Positions 17,617-26,756 of a stretch of 64,000 nt of DNA are shown here, piece after piece. The stretch lies in contig DASRRH010000018.1 of NCBI GenBank assembly GCA_035695825.1, forward strand, positions 186,001-250,000, written 5' to 3'. The notes beneath the pieces were generated by a model. It saw nothing but the letters and a program-made list of their open reading frames with translations. It was not told the DNA's origin and did not search any database. Position numbers and translations under genes: made by a program. The DNA comes from JAKEFM01 sp035695825 (GTDB lineage Bacteria > Planctomycetota > UBA1135 > JAKEFM01). Position 1 is the stretch's first letter, and each line of letters opens with the position of its first letter.

Positions 17617-18924
17617 TCAGAAGTTCACCTGGAACTGCAGCAGGAGGGCGTCCTCCGAGCGGCGCGCGTCGCCGCCGGCGGCGATCGGCTCCTCGAACGA
17701 GGTCCGGAGCCAGTGGACCTTGAGGCGCGCCTCGTAGAGGGCGTACCAGTTGAGGCCGACGTCGACGCTCCGGACCCGGCCGGGGAACGCCGAGGGCGCG
17801 ACGAGGCCCGCGGAGACGAGGTCCTCGTCGAGCCGCAGTTCCGAGATCCGCGCGGCGGCCTGGAGGGCGCCGGGGCCCGCGCCCGCCTTCCCGGGGACGA
17901 AGGGGCGCTCGGGCCTCACTCCCTTGAAGCTCTTCTTCTCGCCGGTGAGGACCCACGACGCCGCCGCGTACCCTCCCCCCGCGCGGACGTCCGCCTCGCC
18001 CCCCGCCCCCTCCATCCGCTGCTCCGCGCGCATCGCCTCGCCGTAGAGCGCGAAGGGTCCCGAGAGCCAGGCCGCCTCCGCGGCGAGCCGGACGCGCCGT
18101 CCGTCCATCCGGCTCCCCGGCTCGAACGCGAAGAGGGGGACGCGCGCCTCGGTCAGGAACTCCGTGCCGGAGAGGTCCTGCCCCGCTCGTCCGGCGGTCG
18201 CGGCGCCTCCGAACTGGAGACCCTCGAGGAGCGGTTCCCCCGAGGCGGCGAAGGGGCGGAGCACGAGGCGAGCGCAGCCGCCGCGATCGCTGTCGAACTC
18301 CTCCTCCCCGTCCCCCGTGTAGACGGCGGCCCCGTACTCGATCCGGCTCTCCGCGGTCCTCCCGATCAGGGTGACCCCGTGCTGCTCGGCCGGGACGAGC
18401 TGGTTCAGGGTCGAGAGGTTGACGAAGTCGACGTGGCGGAGCGGGATCATCTCCTCGAGCGAGAAGGGCTCCTTCATCCGTCCGACGTGGAGCCGCGGCC
18501 CCCCCTCCCCGAGGTCGGCGCCCACCCAGGCCTCCTCGAGGTCGACGCCGCTCTCCGTGAACTTCGGTTCGACGTGGAAGAGCCAGCGCTTCTCGAACTC
18601 CCCGCCGAACTCGAAGCGCATCCGGCGGAGGAACACCTCGGTCTCCCGCCCCTCGAGGCCCCGCTCGAAGAGATTCGCGTTCACCTGGAGGAGCCCCTCG
18701 AGCGTGAACCGGTAGGCCCCGTCCGGGCTCGCGACGAAGAAGCCGCCGTCGTAGCCGGCCGCGACCGCCCCTCCGGCCGTCCCCGTGCGGAGGGAGGCGA
18801 TCTCCTCCTGCTGCCGGCGGACCGTCTCCTCGAGGCGGCGGAGCCGGTCGTCCACCGAGGGCTCCTGCGACGGCGCGGAGGATGCGGAGCACGCGAGGAT
18901 CCAGAGGAACGGATTCGTGCGCAC
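17617..18924 (-). CDS. Phosphate-selective porin O/P family outer-membrane protein
   Basis: A 435-residue predicted beta-barrel. From the GTG at 18924 the N-terminus is a typical signal peptide (RTNPFLWILACSASSAPSQ), followed by a short coiled coil (VDDRLRRLEETVRRQQEEIASLR), as in OprP/OprO-type porins. The barrel begins with GGFFVASPDGAYRFTLEGLLQVNANLF and includes PSPRLHVGRMKEPFSLEEM-like porin sentences (VGRMKEPFSLEEMIPLRHVDFVN). It ends with a Phe (LLQFQVNF), as outer-membrane barrels do. The frame stays open to an ATG at 19023, but those 33 residues are proline-rich and would bury the signal peptide. It probably passes phosphate or other anions across the outer membrane. Regulation not visible. 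Confidence 0.85.
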   Translation of the reverse strand: MRTNPFLWILACSASSAPSQEPSVDDRLRRLEETVRRQQEEIASLRTGTAGGAVAAGYDGGFFVASPDGAYRFTLEGLLQVNANLFERGLEGRETEVFLRRMRFEFGGEFEKRWLFHVEPKFTESGVDLEEAWVGADLGEGGPRLHVGRMKEPFSLEEMIPLRHVDFVNLSTLNQLVPAEQHGVTLIGRTAESRIEYGAAVYTGDGEEEFDSDRGGCARLVLRPFAASGEPLLEGLQFGGAATAGRAGQDLSGTEFLTEARVPLFAFEPGSRMDGRRVRLAAEAAWLSGPFALYGEAMRAEQRMEGAGGEADVRAGGGYAAASWVLTGEKKSFKGVRPERPFVPGKAGAGPGALQAAARISELRLDEDLVSAGLVAPSAFPGRVRSVDVGLNWYALYEARLKVHWLRTSFEEPIAAGGDARRSEDALLLQFQVNF

Positions 18925-19055
18925 GGGGGGGGAGGATAGGGGTGCCGCGCCCGCGATCCACGTCGGGGAGTTCGCGGGCCGGGGGGGAGCGTTCGGAAGA
19001 GGGAACGGCCGCCCCGCCCGCATCGTTCGGCGCTAGGCTGCGCCTCTCCCGAGCG

Positions 19056-19472
19056 ATGAAGCCGAAAGTCCGCGTCCTCGCCTTCCTCCTCCTCGGCTTC
19101 GCGGGCTGCTCGGGGATCGGGATTCGAGGGCCCCGGGCGCGCGGCGAGCTCGTCGCCCCGGCGCTCCCCTCGACCGACCTCGTCACGGGCGACCCGGTCC
19201 TCGCGCGGGCCGTGGCGGTCCGGGACGTCGAGTCGGCGGTGCGGGGAGGGCTCCTCGCGGTCTCCTTCGAGCTCGTCAACCGCTCGGCGGACGAGCTCCT
19301 CTTCGAGTACCGCTTCGATTGGACCGACGCGGAGGGGACGCGGATCGAGGATCCCTCCGGGACTTGGACCCCGATCGTGCTGGCGGGCTCGGGGGCCGCC
19401 CCCGTCCGCGCGAGCGCCCCGGGTCCCGGCGCGGTCCGCTGGACCCTCGGGGTCCGCCCGAGCGGGCGGTGA
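19056..19472 (+). CDS. DUF1425 (YcfL-like) lipoprotein
   Basis: A 138-residue lipoprotein. The signal ends in the lipobox FAGC (Cys18 of MKPKVRVLAFLLLGFAGCSG). The mature part matches DUF1425/YcfL, with LLAVSFELVNRSADELLFEYRFDWTDAEG and a late APGPGAVRWTL strand. The family is an immunoglobulin-like periplasmic fold of unknown function; in E. coli ycfL neighbours lpoB. The ATG at 19056 gives the only sensible signal. Its TGA overlaps the GTG of the next gene (GTGA), so the two are translationally coupled. It is divergent from the porin gene. Confidence 0.8.
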   Translation: MKPKVRVLAFLLLGFAGCSGIGIRGPRARGELVAPALPSTDLVTGDPVLARAVAVRDVESAVRGGLLAVSFELVNRSADELLFEYRFDWTDAEGTRIEDPSGTWTPIVLAGSGAAPVRASAPGPGAVRWTLGVRPSGR

Positions 19473-20962
19473 GCGCCCGGGCCGCCGGGGTTCTCCTCGG
19501 CCTCGCCGTCCTCGTCCCGCGCGTCGTCCGGCTCGTCCATCCCGATCTCTGGGACGAGGACTCCTTCGCCCTCGCCTCGGCCCGGCTCCTGGCGAACGGG
19601 GCGGAACCCTACCGCGACTTCGACGCCCCCTACGTCCCGGCGGTCGAGGCCGCGCTCGCCCTCCTCTTCCGCTTCTTCGGCTCCTCCGTCCGCGTCGCCG
19701 AGGGCGCGACGCAGGCCCTGCAGGGGACGACGGCGCTCCTCCTCGGGCTCGCCGCACGCCGCGCGTTCGGGTGGGGCGCCGGGATCGTCGCAGCCGCGAT
19801 CTACGGGTGCTCGCAACTCGTCTTCCGCTACCACGTCTTCGAGCACGAGACGCTCGGGGCCCTCGCGCTCGCGGCGGCGTTCCTGGTCTGCTCGAAGGGG
19901 CCGCCGGCGGCGCCTCGTCGCACCCTCGCGCTCGGGGTCTGCCTCGCCGCGGCGCTCCTCGCGAAGGCGTCCCTCCTCCCTTCCGTCCTCGGGGTCCTCG
20001 CATGGCGCCTCCTCGCCACGCGCGACGCGCGTTCGACGATCCGGCTCGCCCTCGGGGCCGTCCTGCCCCTCGTCCTCGTCTGCGGCTTCCTCGCGTTCCG
20101 CTACGGCTCGGAGTTCTGGCTCCAATCCGTCGGCCTCCACCTCGTCAAGGGGAGCACGGGGGGATTCGTGGACCGGGCGCGTTCCGTCCAGCGCGAGGTC
20201 GACCTCTCCCTCGCGGCCGGGATCTGCGGCGGGATCGCGGCGCTGCGCTCGCCGCGCGGCTCGCTCTCCTCGCTCGCGCTCCTCGTCGGAATCCTGGAAT
20301 GGGCCTCGGCCTTCTTCCTCAAGACGACGCTCTGGGCGCACAACCTGATCCCTCTCCTCGTCCCGGCGAGCGTCCTCGGCGCCGCCGCCGCCTCCCGGGC
20401 CGCGCGGGGACGTCCGACGCGCGGCGGGACCGCCCTCGGAGCCCTCTTCCTCGCGCTCGGGGCGAACGCGGCGCGGCACGCGCGCCTCGTCGCGGTGCCG
20501 GGACGGGAGGCGTTCTACGGATTCGGATTCTTCCCGCGGGCGGAGCTCGACCGGATCGTCCGGGAGATCCGCGCCGCCTGTCCGCCGGCGCAGGCCGTCG
20601 AGGGGTTCTCCCCGCTCTTCGGTTTCGCCGCCGGCCGCGATCCGGGGATCGCGTTCGCCGAGTTCCACCCGGTCCTCGACGACCTGAGGGACGCGATCGC
20701 GAAGGTCGGGATCGCGCGCGCGATCCGGGAGCGGAGCGGCCGGCGGTTCTGGAAGACGAGCGAGGATCTCTTCCCACGCTACGCGGACGCCCTCGCGGCG
20801 CGCGCGCTTCGCGGCGAGGTGGGCGTCCTCGTCTTCGAGCCGGACCAGGCGGTCGCCATCGCGGGGGCGCTACGGGAGCGGGGCGTCCCGTTGCGTCTGG
20901 ACCCGGAACCCTCGCCGGGCCCCCCCGAGCCCCGGGTCTACCGGGTCGTCCGGGGACCCTGA
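19469..20962 (+). CDS. GT-C type membrane glycosyltransferase (GT39/ArnT-like)
   Basis: A 497-residue integral membrane protein with around ten hydrophobic segments. The first loop contains the acidic motif LWDEDSFALASARLLANGAEPYRDF (Asp29, Glu30), which is where GT-C enzymes of the protein-mannosyltransferase/ArnT class bind the polyprenyl-phosphate sugar and metal. A soluble C-terminal domain follows from about residue 345 (FYGFGFFPRAELDRIVREI). It likely transfers a sugar from a lipid carrier to an envelope acceptor; donor and acceptor are unknown. The GTG start overlaps the upstream lipoprotein stop by four bases. It ends 8 bp from the convergent mgtE gene. Confidence 0.8.
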   Translation: MSARAAGVLLGLAVLVPRVVRLVHPDLWDEDSFALASARLLANGAEPYRDFDAPYVPAVEAALALLFRFFGSSVRVAEGATQALQGTTALLLGLAARRAFGWGAGIVAAAIYGCSQLVFRYHVFEHETLGALALAAAFLVCSKGPPAAPRRTLALGVCLAAALLAKASLLPSVLGVLAWRLLATRDARSTIRLALGAVLPLVLVCGFLAFRYGSEFWLQSVGLHLVKGSTGGFVDRARSVQREVDLSLAAGICGGIAALRSPRGSLSSLALLVGILEWASAFFLKTTLWAHNLIPLLVPASVLGAAAASRAARGRPTRGGTALGALFLALGANAARHARLVAVPGREAFYGFGFFPRAELDRIVREIRAACPPAQAVEGFSPLFGFAAGRDPGIAFAEFHPVLDDLRDAIAKVGIARAIRERSGRRFWKTSEDLFPRYADALAARALRGEVGVLVFEPDQAVAIAGALRERGVPLRLDPEPSPGPPEPRVYRVVRGP

Positions 20963-20970
20963 GGGGCGCG

Positions 20971-22350
20971 TCACAGGAGGGTTCCGCGGAGGACGAGACT
21001 CGCGACCGTGAAGTAGATCACGAGGCCGGTCACGTCGACGAGGGTCGCGACGAAGGGAGCGGACGCGCTCGCGGGGTCGAGGCCGAACCGCCGGAGAAGA
21101 AAGGGGAGCATCGACCCCGCGAGCGATCCGAAGAGCACGACGCCGACCAGGCTCCCGAGGACCGTGAGCGCGACGAGGAGGTGGTGCTCTCCGTAGATCG
21201 GCTTCACGGCCTGCCAGATCTCGACCCGCAGGAAGCCGAGGACCCCGAGGACCGAGCCGAGCGCGAGGCCCACGGGGATCTCCCGCCGGACGACCCGCCA
21301 CCAGTCCCGGAGGCGAACCTCCCCGAGGGCGATGGCGCGGACGACGAGCGTAGAGGCCTGGGAGCCTGAATTCCCGCCGCTGCTGATGATCAGGGGGATG
21401 AAGAGGATGAGGACGACGGCGCGCGCCACCTCATGCTCGAAGTACGTCATCGCGGTCGCCGTGAGGAGCTCGCCGAGGAAGAGGACGGAGAGCCACCCGC
21501 CGCGCTTTCGGATCATCCGACGGAGCCCGACTTGCAAGTAGGGCTCGTCGATCGCCTGCATCCCGCCGAGCTTCTGGATGTCCTCGCCGGCCTCCTCCGT
21601 GGCGACGTCGAGGACGTCGTCGACCGTGACGATGCCGAGGAGGAGCCCCGCGGCGTCGACGACGGGGAGCGCCACGCGGTCGTACTTCTTGAAGGCCGCG
21701 ACCGCGGACTCCTGGTCGTCGAAGGGGGAGAGGGAGACGAACTGCTCGTCGATCAGATCGGCGATCTTCGCGCCGGGATCGGCGAGGACGAGGGCGCCCA
21801 GGCGCAAGTCGTCGAGGAGCGTCCCCTTCTCGTCGACGACGTAGACGACGTGGAGCGTCTCGGCCTCGCGCCCGACCTTCCGGATGTGCTCGAGGGCCTG
21901 CCCGACGGTCCACCCCTTCCGGACCGCGACGTACTCGGGCGTCATCAAGCGCCCGACGGAGTCCTCCGGGTAGCCGAGGAGCTGGCGCGCGACCTTAAGC
22001 TCCTGGGGCGAGAGCATCGCGAGGAGCCGCTGGGTCACCTCGCCGGGGAGCTCCTCGAGCAGGCGCGTGCGGTCGTCCGGCGGGATCGCGTTCAGGATCT
22101 CGGTCAGCGACTCCGTCGAGAGGTGACGCAGCAGCACCTCCTGGTCGTCGGGCGGAAGGTAGGCGAAGACCTCGGCCGCGAACTTCCTCGGGAGGAGCCG
22201 GAAGAGAATCGCCTCGTCGTCGTCCGGAATGTCGATCAGGATCTCGACGGCGTCGGGGACGGGGAGCTCGACGAGCGCCGCGCGCAGCGTCTCGAAGTCG
22301 CGCGTGCGCAACGCCTCCTGGATCTCGGGTTGGAGGAGCTTGCCGAGCAT
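20971..22350 (-). CDS. mgtE: Magnesium transporter MgtE
   Basis: A 459-residue MgtE. Residues about 1-130 are the helical N-domain (LPVPDAVEILIDIPDDDEAILFRLLPR). Residues about 133-255 are two CBS domains, beginning VGRLMTPEYVAVRKGWTVGQAL. Then come the membrane helices with the diagnostic SSGGNSGSQASTLVVRAIALGEV. The family forms a dimeric Mg2+ channel gated by cytosolic Mg2+ bound between the N and CBS domains. Length agrees with Thermus MgtE (about 450). It is followed 36 bp upstream on the map by thiI in the same orientation; a functional link is not expected. Confidence 0.97.
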   Translation of the reverse strand: MLGKLLQPEIQEALRTRDFETLRAALVELPVPDAVEILIDIPDDDEAILFRLLPRKFAAEVFAYLPPDDQEVLLRHLSTESLTEILNAIPPDDRTRLLEELPGEVTQRLLAMLSPQELKVARQLLGYPEDSVGRLMTPEYVAVRKGWTVGQALEHIRKVGREAETLHVVYVVDEKGTLLDDLRLGALVLADPGAKIADLIDEQFVSLSPFDDQESAVAAFKKYDRVALPVVDAAGLLLGIVTVDDVLDVATEEAGEDIQKLGGMQAIDEPYLQVGLRRMIRKRGGWLSVLFLGELLTATAMTYFEHEVARAVVLILFIPLIISSGGNSGSQASTLVVRAIALGEVRLRDWWRVVRREIPVGLALGSVLGVLGFLRVEIWQAVKPIYGEHHLLVALTVLGSLVGVVLFGSLAGSMLPFLLRRFGLDPASASAPFVATLVDVTGLVIYFTVASLVLRGTLL

Positions 22351-22386
22351 GGGAACGGGCGCGCGGGTCCCGACCGGCCCGCGCGT

Positions 22387-23721
22387 TCAGACGAGGTCTT
22401 CGGGCGCGAGGGGCCTGGCGGACCCCGCGGCCGCGCGCGAGGCGGGATTTTCCGGGTCCGGGGTCGGAGGGGAAGGGACGATCGCCCCCGGAGCGAGGAC
22501 GCGGTCCGGCTTCCCCTCGGCGAGACGCACGGCCTCGCAGGAGGCGGCGGCGTCCTCGACCAGGCGCTCGAAGTCGATCTCCGTCTCGACCTGCCGGCAG
22601 ACCTCGGGGTCCCCTCGGATCACCGGGTGGTCGGGCTGGAAGAGGGTGCAGCAGTCCTCCGCCGGGCGGATCGAGATCCCGAAGGTGCCGATCCGCTCCG
22701 CGAGGGCGATCGTCTCCCGCTTGTCGTAGGAGAGGAGCGGCCGGAGCACGGGGAGGTCGGAGGCGTCCTCCGCGCAGCGCAGGTTCTCGAGGGTCTGGCT
22801 CGCCACCTGGCCGATCGAGTCGCCCGTGACGAGGGCGAGGCAGCGGTGCCGGCGGGCGAGACGGACGGCGACCCGGTTCATCATCCGCCGGTAGAGGACC
22901 GTCCGGTACGGCTCGGGGCACCCCTTCCGGATCTCCGTCTGGATCGCGGCGAACGGAGCGACGAGGAGGAGGGTGGGGCCCTGGTAGCGCGAGAGGCGGC
23001 GGACGACGTCCTTCACCTTCTCCTTCGTCGCCTCCCCGATGAAGGGATAGGAGTGGAAGGTGACGAAGTGGACGCGGCAGCCGCGCTTCATCGCGAGCCA
23101 GGCGGCGACGGGGGAGTCGATCCCGCCCGAGATCAGGGAGAGGACCCGCCCGGAGGCGCCGACGGGGAGGCCGCCGGGGCCCTCGAGGCGATCGACGTAG
23201 AGGTAGGCGGCCTCGTCGCGGACGTCGACGCCGAGGGTGAGGGTGGCGTGGTCGAGGTCGACCTTGAGGCGCGGGAACTTCGCGAGGAGGGACGCGCCGA
23301 GCCGGCGGTTCACCTCGACCGAGTTCATCGGGAAGCGCTTGTCCCCGCGGTGGGCCTCGACGCGGAAGGGGACGGGCTCCGCCGCGGTCCGCCGGGCGAG
23401 CGCCGCGCCGACGAGCCGCTCCGCGACCGCCTCCATTTCGGCGAGGTCCTTCTCCGTCCCGACGGCGGGGGAAACGGAAGCGACTCCGAAGACCTCGCCC
23501 AGGCGCGCGAGCGCCGGCGCCGGATCCCCCTCGGGGAAGACGAGGAGGCGGCCCCAGGCGCGCCCGACCCGCGCGGGTGCGGTGGAGGCGAGCGCGTCCC
23601 GGATGTTGCGCTGCAAGCGCTCCTCGAAGTAGCGCCGGTTCCCTCCCTTGAGGCCGATCTCGGCGTACCGGACGACGAGACATTCGCCGGTCGCCCCGGC
23701 CCCGCTCGTTCCCCTCTCCAT
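22387..23721 (-). CDS. thiI: tRNA 4-thiouridine synthetase ThiI
   Basis: A 444-residue ThiI that makes 4-thiouridine in tRNA and can donate sulfur to thiamine synthesis. It has the N-terminal ferredoxin-like/THUMP region (LVVRYAEIGLKGGNRRYFEERL), and a PP-loop ATP-binding motif SGGIDSP at 198-204. The sequence EDCCTLFQPDHPV corresponds to the conserved C-terminal cysteine region around E. coli Cys344. The separate rhodanese domain is absent, as in most ThiI outside enterics. The ATG at 23721 gives the canonical start. The gene follows a cysteine desulfurase by 5 bp, its expected sulfur donor. Confidence 0.96.
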   Translation of the reverse strand: MERGTSGAGATGECLVVRYAEIGLKGGNRRYFEERLQRNIRDALASTAPARVGRAWGRLLVFPEGDPAPALARLGEVFGVASVSPAVGTEKDLAEMEAVAERLVGAALARRTAAEPVPFRVEAHRGDKRFPMNSVEVNRRLGASLLAKFPRLKVDLDHATLTLGVDVRDEAAYLYVDRLEGPGGLPVGASGRVLSLISGGIDSPVAAWLAMKRGCRVHFVTFHSYPFIGEATKEKVKDVVRRLSRYQGPTLLLVAPFAAIQTEIRKGCPEPYRTVLYRRMMNRVAVRLARRHRCLALVTGDSIGQVASQTLENLRCAEDASDLPVLRPLLSYDKRETIALAERIGTFGISIRPAEDCCTLFQPDHPVIRGDPEVCRQVETEIDFERLVEDAAASCEAVRLAEGKPDRVLAPGAIVPSPPTPDPENPASRAAAGSARPLAPEDLV

Positions 23722-23726
23722 CGGGG

Positions 23727-24881
23727 TCAGCGGGCGAGAGCCCGCAGCTCGGAGACGAGGGGGGGGACGGCCTCGACCGCGCGGTCGACGTCGGCCTCCG
23801 TCGTGAAGCGGCCGAACGAGAAACGGAGAGTCGAGCGGACCGCCTCCTCGGGGAGGCCGCACGCGAGGAGGACGTGGCTCCCCCCCCTCTTCGAGTGGCA
23901 GGCCGCCCCCGTCGAGACGAAGACCCCGCGCGTCTCGAGGTGGTGGAGGAGCGCCTCGCCGGGGACTCCCGGGAAAGTCGCCGAGAGGATCGTCGGGACG
24001 CAGCGCTCCGCGTCCCCGTTCAGGACGACGCCGGGAGAGGACTCCGCGAGGCCCCGCGCGAGCCGCTCGCGGAGGCGCCGCCACCGCGCCGCCTCGGTCG
24101 CGACCCCCTCCGCCGCGAGGGAAGCCGCCCGCGCGAAGCCGACGATGCCGGGGACGTTCTCCGTGCCCGAGCGGAGGTTCCCTTCCTGCCCCCCCCCGTG
24201 GAAGAGCGGGGAGGGCCTGCGCCCCGGCGCGAGGACGAGGGCGCCGACTCCCTTCGGGCCGTGAATCTTGTGGGAGGAGAGGGCGAGCGAGTCGGCTCCG
24301 CACGCGCGGATCGAGACGGGGACCTTGCCGAAGGCCTGCACCGCGTCGACGTGAAAGGCGGCGCGCGGCGCGGCGGCGCGGACCGCGCGCGCGATCTCCG
24401 CGACCGGCGCGATCGTCCCGACCTCGTTGTTCGCCATCATGACCGCGACGACGGCGGTGTCGGGTCGGCAAGCCCCGGCGACCGCCGCCGCCTCGAGGCG
24501 CCCGCCGCGGTCGACGGGGACGACGCTCGTCTCGAACCCCTCCGCCCCGAGGGCCTTCGCCGCCTCGAGAACGGCGGGGTGCTCGGTCGCGCCGACGACG
24601 AGGTGGCGGCCGTGGCCGGCCCGGGCGAACCCGAGGACGGCGAGGTTGTCCGCCTCGGTCCCGCCCGAAGTGAAGACGACGCCCGCGGGTTCCGCCTCGA
24701 GGCACCGCGCGAGCGTCTCTCGCGCCTCGCGCAGCGCGCGGGCGGCCCGCACGCCGAGGGGGTGGACGGAGGAGGGGTTGCCGTACTCCTCGAGGAGGAA
24801 GCGCTCGACCTCCTCGGCGACGCGCGGGTCGCAGCGCGTCGTGGCGGCGTTGTCGAGGTAGGCGAGGGGGGGCGCGTTCAC
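23727..24881 (-). CDS. Cysteine desulfurase (IscS/NifS family)
   Basis: A 384-residue PLP enzyme that removes sulfur from cysteine as an enzyme-bound persulfide. The PLP lysine is Lys205 in SSHKIHGPKG, and the catalytic cysteine is Cys328 in STGAACHSKRGG. N-terminal LDNAATTRCDPRV and HPLGVRAARALREAR are typical. It lies 5 bp upstream of thiI and is probably cotranscribed, which indicates a dedicated sulfur supply for tRNA thiolation; no Fe-S scaffold genes are nearby. A C9 run (24189-24197) within the gene stays in frame. Confidence 0.95.
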   Translation of the reverse strand: MNAPPLAYLDNAATTRCDPRVAEEVERFLLEEYGNPSSVHPLGVRAARALREARETLARCLEAEPAGVVFTSGGTEADNLAVLGFARAGHGRHLVVGATEHPAVLEAAKALGAEGFETSVVPVDRGGRLEAAAVAGACRPDTAVVAVMMANNEVGTIAPVAEIARAVRAAAPRAAFHVDAVQAFGKVPVSIRACGADSLALSSHKIHGPKGVGALVLAPGRRPSPLFHGGGQEGNLRSGTENVPGIVGFARAASLAAEGVATEAARWRRLRERLARGLAESSPGVVLNGDAERCVPTILSATFPGVPGEALLHHLETRGVFVSTGAACHSKRGGSHVLLACGLPEEAVRSTLRFSFGRFTTEADVDRAVEAVPPLVSELRALAR

Positions 24882-24952
24882 GGGAGGAGAGAGCGATTCT
24901 CGACGCGCCCCGCAGGGGCTTCAAGGCGCGCGGCCGCGGCGCGGAGGCCCCT

Positions 24953-26047
24953 TCACCCCTTGCGTTCGCCGGAGGCGGGCTTGGTCTCGGGCGCCGGCGC
25001 GTTGCGGTCGAGCCAGCGCAGCGCCTCGAGGATCGCGGCCTTGCGCGACGCGGCCTCGGGGAGCGCGTGCCCTCCCGCGTAGGACTTCTCTTCCACCTTC
25101 AGGCCGGCGGCCCGCAACGCCTCGGCGGCCCGCTTCGTCGATTCCTTCAGGGCTTCCGCGTCCTTGTCCCCGACCATCAGGTAGGCGCGGAAGCCTCGCT
25201 CCGCCGCCGTCCGGAGCGCCGCCGTCCCGACGAGTGCGTCGGGGTGGTACGCCCCGCCCAACCCGACCGCTCCGCGGAAGAGCCCGGGCGCGCGGAGGCC
25301 GGCGTGGACCGCCATCAGCGCTCCCTCGGAAAAGCCGAGGAGATAGATCCGTTCCGCGTCGATCGCCCGCTCCCGCTTCGCCTGGCGCACGACTTCGAGG
25401 ATCCCCCCCTCGTACCTTCCGGGCGCCTGCGCGTACCCCCCGTCGTACCACGCGTAGCCCCCCTCCCGAGTGGGGACGGTCCCCTGGACGGAGAAGAGGA
25501 GGAAGCCCGCCTCGGCGGCCGCATCCTCGAAGGGTCGGACGAACTCCGCCTTGCTCCCGCCGAGTCCGTGGAGGACCACGAGCAGGGGAGTGGGCTTCGA
25601 GCGGTCGTATCCCGGGGGCTCGCGGACGACGGGGACGCGCGCCTCCTTCGCGGCCTCGTCCGCGCGCTGACGCGCGCGGGTGGCGTTCGCGCCGATCTTC
25701 CCGAGGATCGGGGGGAATCCCTCCTCCCCCCGGATCGGGTTCAGGTCGGGATCGTCGGCGGCGAGCTTCGCGTCGACGAAGCCGCGCTCGGCGGCCTTCC
25801 CCAGCCACTCGAGCGCCTTCCCCTTCTCCCCGGAGAGGGCGTACCCGCAGGCGATGTTGTAGGTCGCGTCGGGCTCGTCCGGGGCCATCTCGAGGCAGCG
25901 CTCGAACGCCGCGATCCCCTCGGCGTGCTTCCCCTGCCGGAGGAGGCCGACGCCGCGGTCGAACTCCTCCTGGTAGCGCGCGAGGTCGATCTGGCCGCGG
26001 GCCGGAGCGCCGAGGAGGGGGAGCGCGAGGAGCAGGCCGAGTCTCAT
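24953..26047 (-). CDS. Secreted alpha/beta-hydrolase (esterase) with TPR-like N-terminus
   Basis: A 364-residue exported protein. The signal peptide is MRLGLLLALPLLGAPARG. Residues about 25-115 are TPR/Sel1-like (GVGLLRQGKHAEGIAAFERCLEMAPDEPDATYNIACGYA). Residues about 150-350 are an alpha/beta-hydrolase of the esterase/dienelactone-hydrolase type: oxyanion-hole region VVLHGLGGSK, nucleophile Ser240 in GFSEG, Asp294 or Asp296 in MVGDKDAE, and His327 in GGHALPE. Such enzymes cleave ester bonds of polymers or lipids. I used the ATG at 26047 because it yields the signal peptide. It is divergent from the membrane-protein/regulator pair across 94 bp. Confidence 0.85.
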   Translation of the reverse strand: MRLGLLLALPLLGAPARGQIDLARYQEEFDRGVGLLRQGKHAEGIAAFERCLEMAPDEPDATYNIACGYALSGEKGKALEWLGKAAERGFVDAKLAADDPDLNPIRGEEGFPPILGKIGANATRARQRADEAAKEARVPVVREPPGYDRSKPTPLLVVLHGLGGSKAEFVRPFEDAAAEAGFLLFSVQGTVPTREGGYAWYDGGYAQAPGRYEGGILEVVRQAKRERAIDAERIYLLGFSEGALMAVHAGLRAPGLFRGAVGLGGAYHPDALVGTAALRTAAERGFRAYLMVGDKDAEALKESTKRAAEALRAAGLKVEEKSYAGGHALPEAASRKAAILEALRWLDRNAPAPETKPASGERKG

Positions 26048-26087
26048 GGCGGGATCGGGGGCGCGCGATTGTACGGCCGGGGCTGTG

Positions 26088-26133
26088 CTCTGCACTGCAA
26101 AGTACTTGACAGCCCAGGAACCTCCCGTAGCCT
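26088..26133 (+). promoter_or_regulatory. Promoter with dyad operator for the membrane-protein/regulator pair
   Basis: TTGACA at 26106-26111 is a consensus -35, and TAGCCT at 26128-26133 is a weaker -10 with 16 bp spacing. CTCTGC-ACT-GCAAAG (26088-26102), a 6-3-6 dyad, abuts the -35. The same dyad in perfect form recurs at 27134-27148. Transcription would begin near the ATG at 26142, which has no Shine-Dalgarno, so the mRNA may be leaderless. Confidence 0.6.
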
Positions 26134-26141
26134 CCCTTCCC

Positions 26142-26756
26142 ATGCTCCCCCCCGAAGCCTCCTCCCCCGGCCCCCCCGCCGCCCGCCTCGCGCAGGCCCG
26201 GGCCCTCGAGAACCTCCGGTTCGTCCGCGAGACGATCGACCGCGCCGCCTCGTTCACGGCGGTCCCCGGGTGGGGGACCGCGCTCGTCGGGCTGACGGCC
26301 CTCCCGACGGCCGCGCTCGCCGCGCGCCAGGCGACGCCGGGGCGATGGCTCGCGGTCTGGCTCGCGGAGGCGGCCCTCGCCGGGACGCTCGGCGTCGGCT
26401 CGACCTTCGCCAAGGCGCGGCGGGAGGGGGCCTCGCTCCTCTCGGGCCCGGGAGGGCGCTTCCTCCTCGCCCTCGCGCCTCCGCTCGCCGCCGGGGCCCT
26501 GCTCACCCTCGCCCTCTTGCGCGCCTCGGCCCCGCGCCTTCTCCCCGGCGTCTGGCTCCTCCTCTACGGGATCGGGCTCTTCTCCGCGGGGGCCTTCTCC
26601 CTCCGCCTCTTCCGCACGATGGGGCTCGCCTTCCTCGCGGCGGGGGCGGCCACCCTCTTCGTCCCCGAGGGGTTCCACGACCTCTGTCTCGCGGGAGGCT
26701 TCGGGGGTCTCCACCTCCTCTTCGGCGTCCGGATCGCGAGGCGCCACGGTGGCTAG
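26142..26756 (+). CDS. Integral membrane protein, partner of a winged-helix regulator
   Basis: A 204-residue protein with an N-terminal cytosolic helix (ARLAQARALENLRFVRETIDRAASFTAVPG) and about five predicted membrane spans (ALVGLTALPTAALAA, LAVWLAEAALAGTLGVG, FLLALAPPLAAGALLTLALL, LLPGVWLLLYGIGLFSAGAF, LGLAFLAAGAATLFV). No enzyme motif is visible. It immediately precedes, and overlaps by 8 bases, a small winged-helix regulator, so the pair is probably one regulatory unit. The ATG at 26142 is chosen because it sits just after a TTGACA promoter. Function unknown. Confidence 0.75.
   Translation: MLPPEASSPGPPAARLAQARALENLRFVRETIDRAASFTAVPGWGTALVGLTALPTAALAARQATPGRWLAVWLAEAALAGTLGVGSTFAKARREGASLLSGPGGRFLLALAPPLAAGALLTLALLRASAPRLLPGVWLLLYGIGLFSAGAFSLRLFRTMGLAFLAAGAATLFVPEGFHDLCLAGGFGGLHLLFGVRIARRHGG

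Noticed and set aside
11239..18939. Very long open frames on the plus strand (over 2500 codons), and similar frames at 3169-7851 (minus) and 8367-11819 (plus)
   Set aside because: They are antisense or out-of-frame to well-supported genes (mutS, gdhA, FG-GAP, PPDK-like) and have repetitive Arg/Gly/Pro composition, an effect of high G+C.
18925..19023. An upstream ATG (19023) for the porin gene
   Set aside because: It would add 33 proline-rich residues ahead of a good signal peptide.
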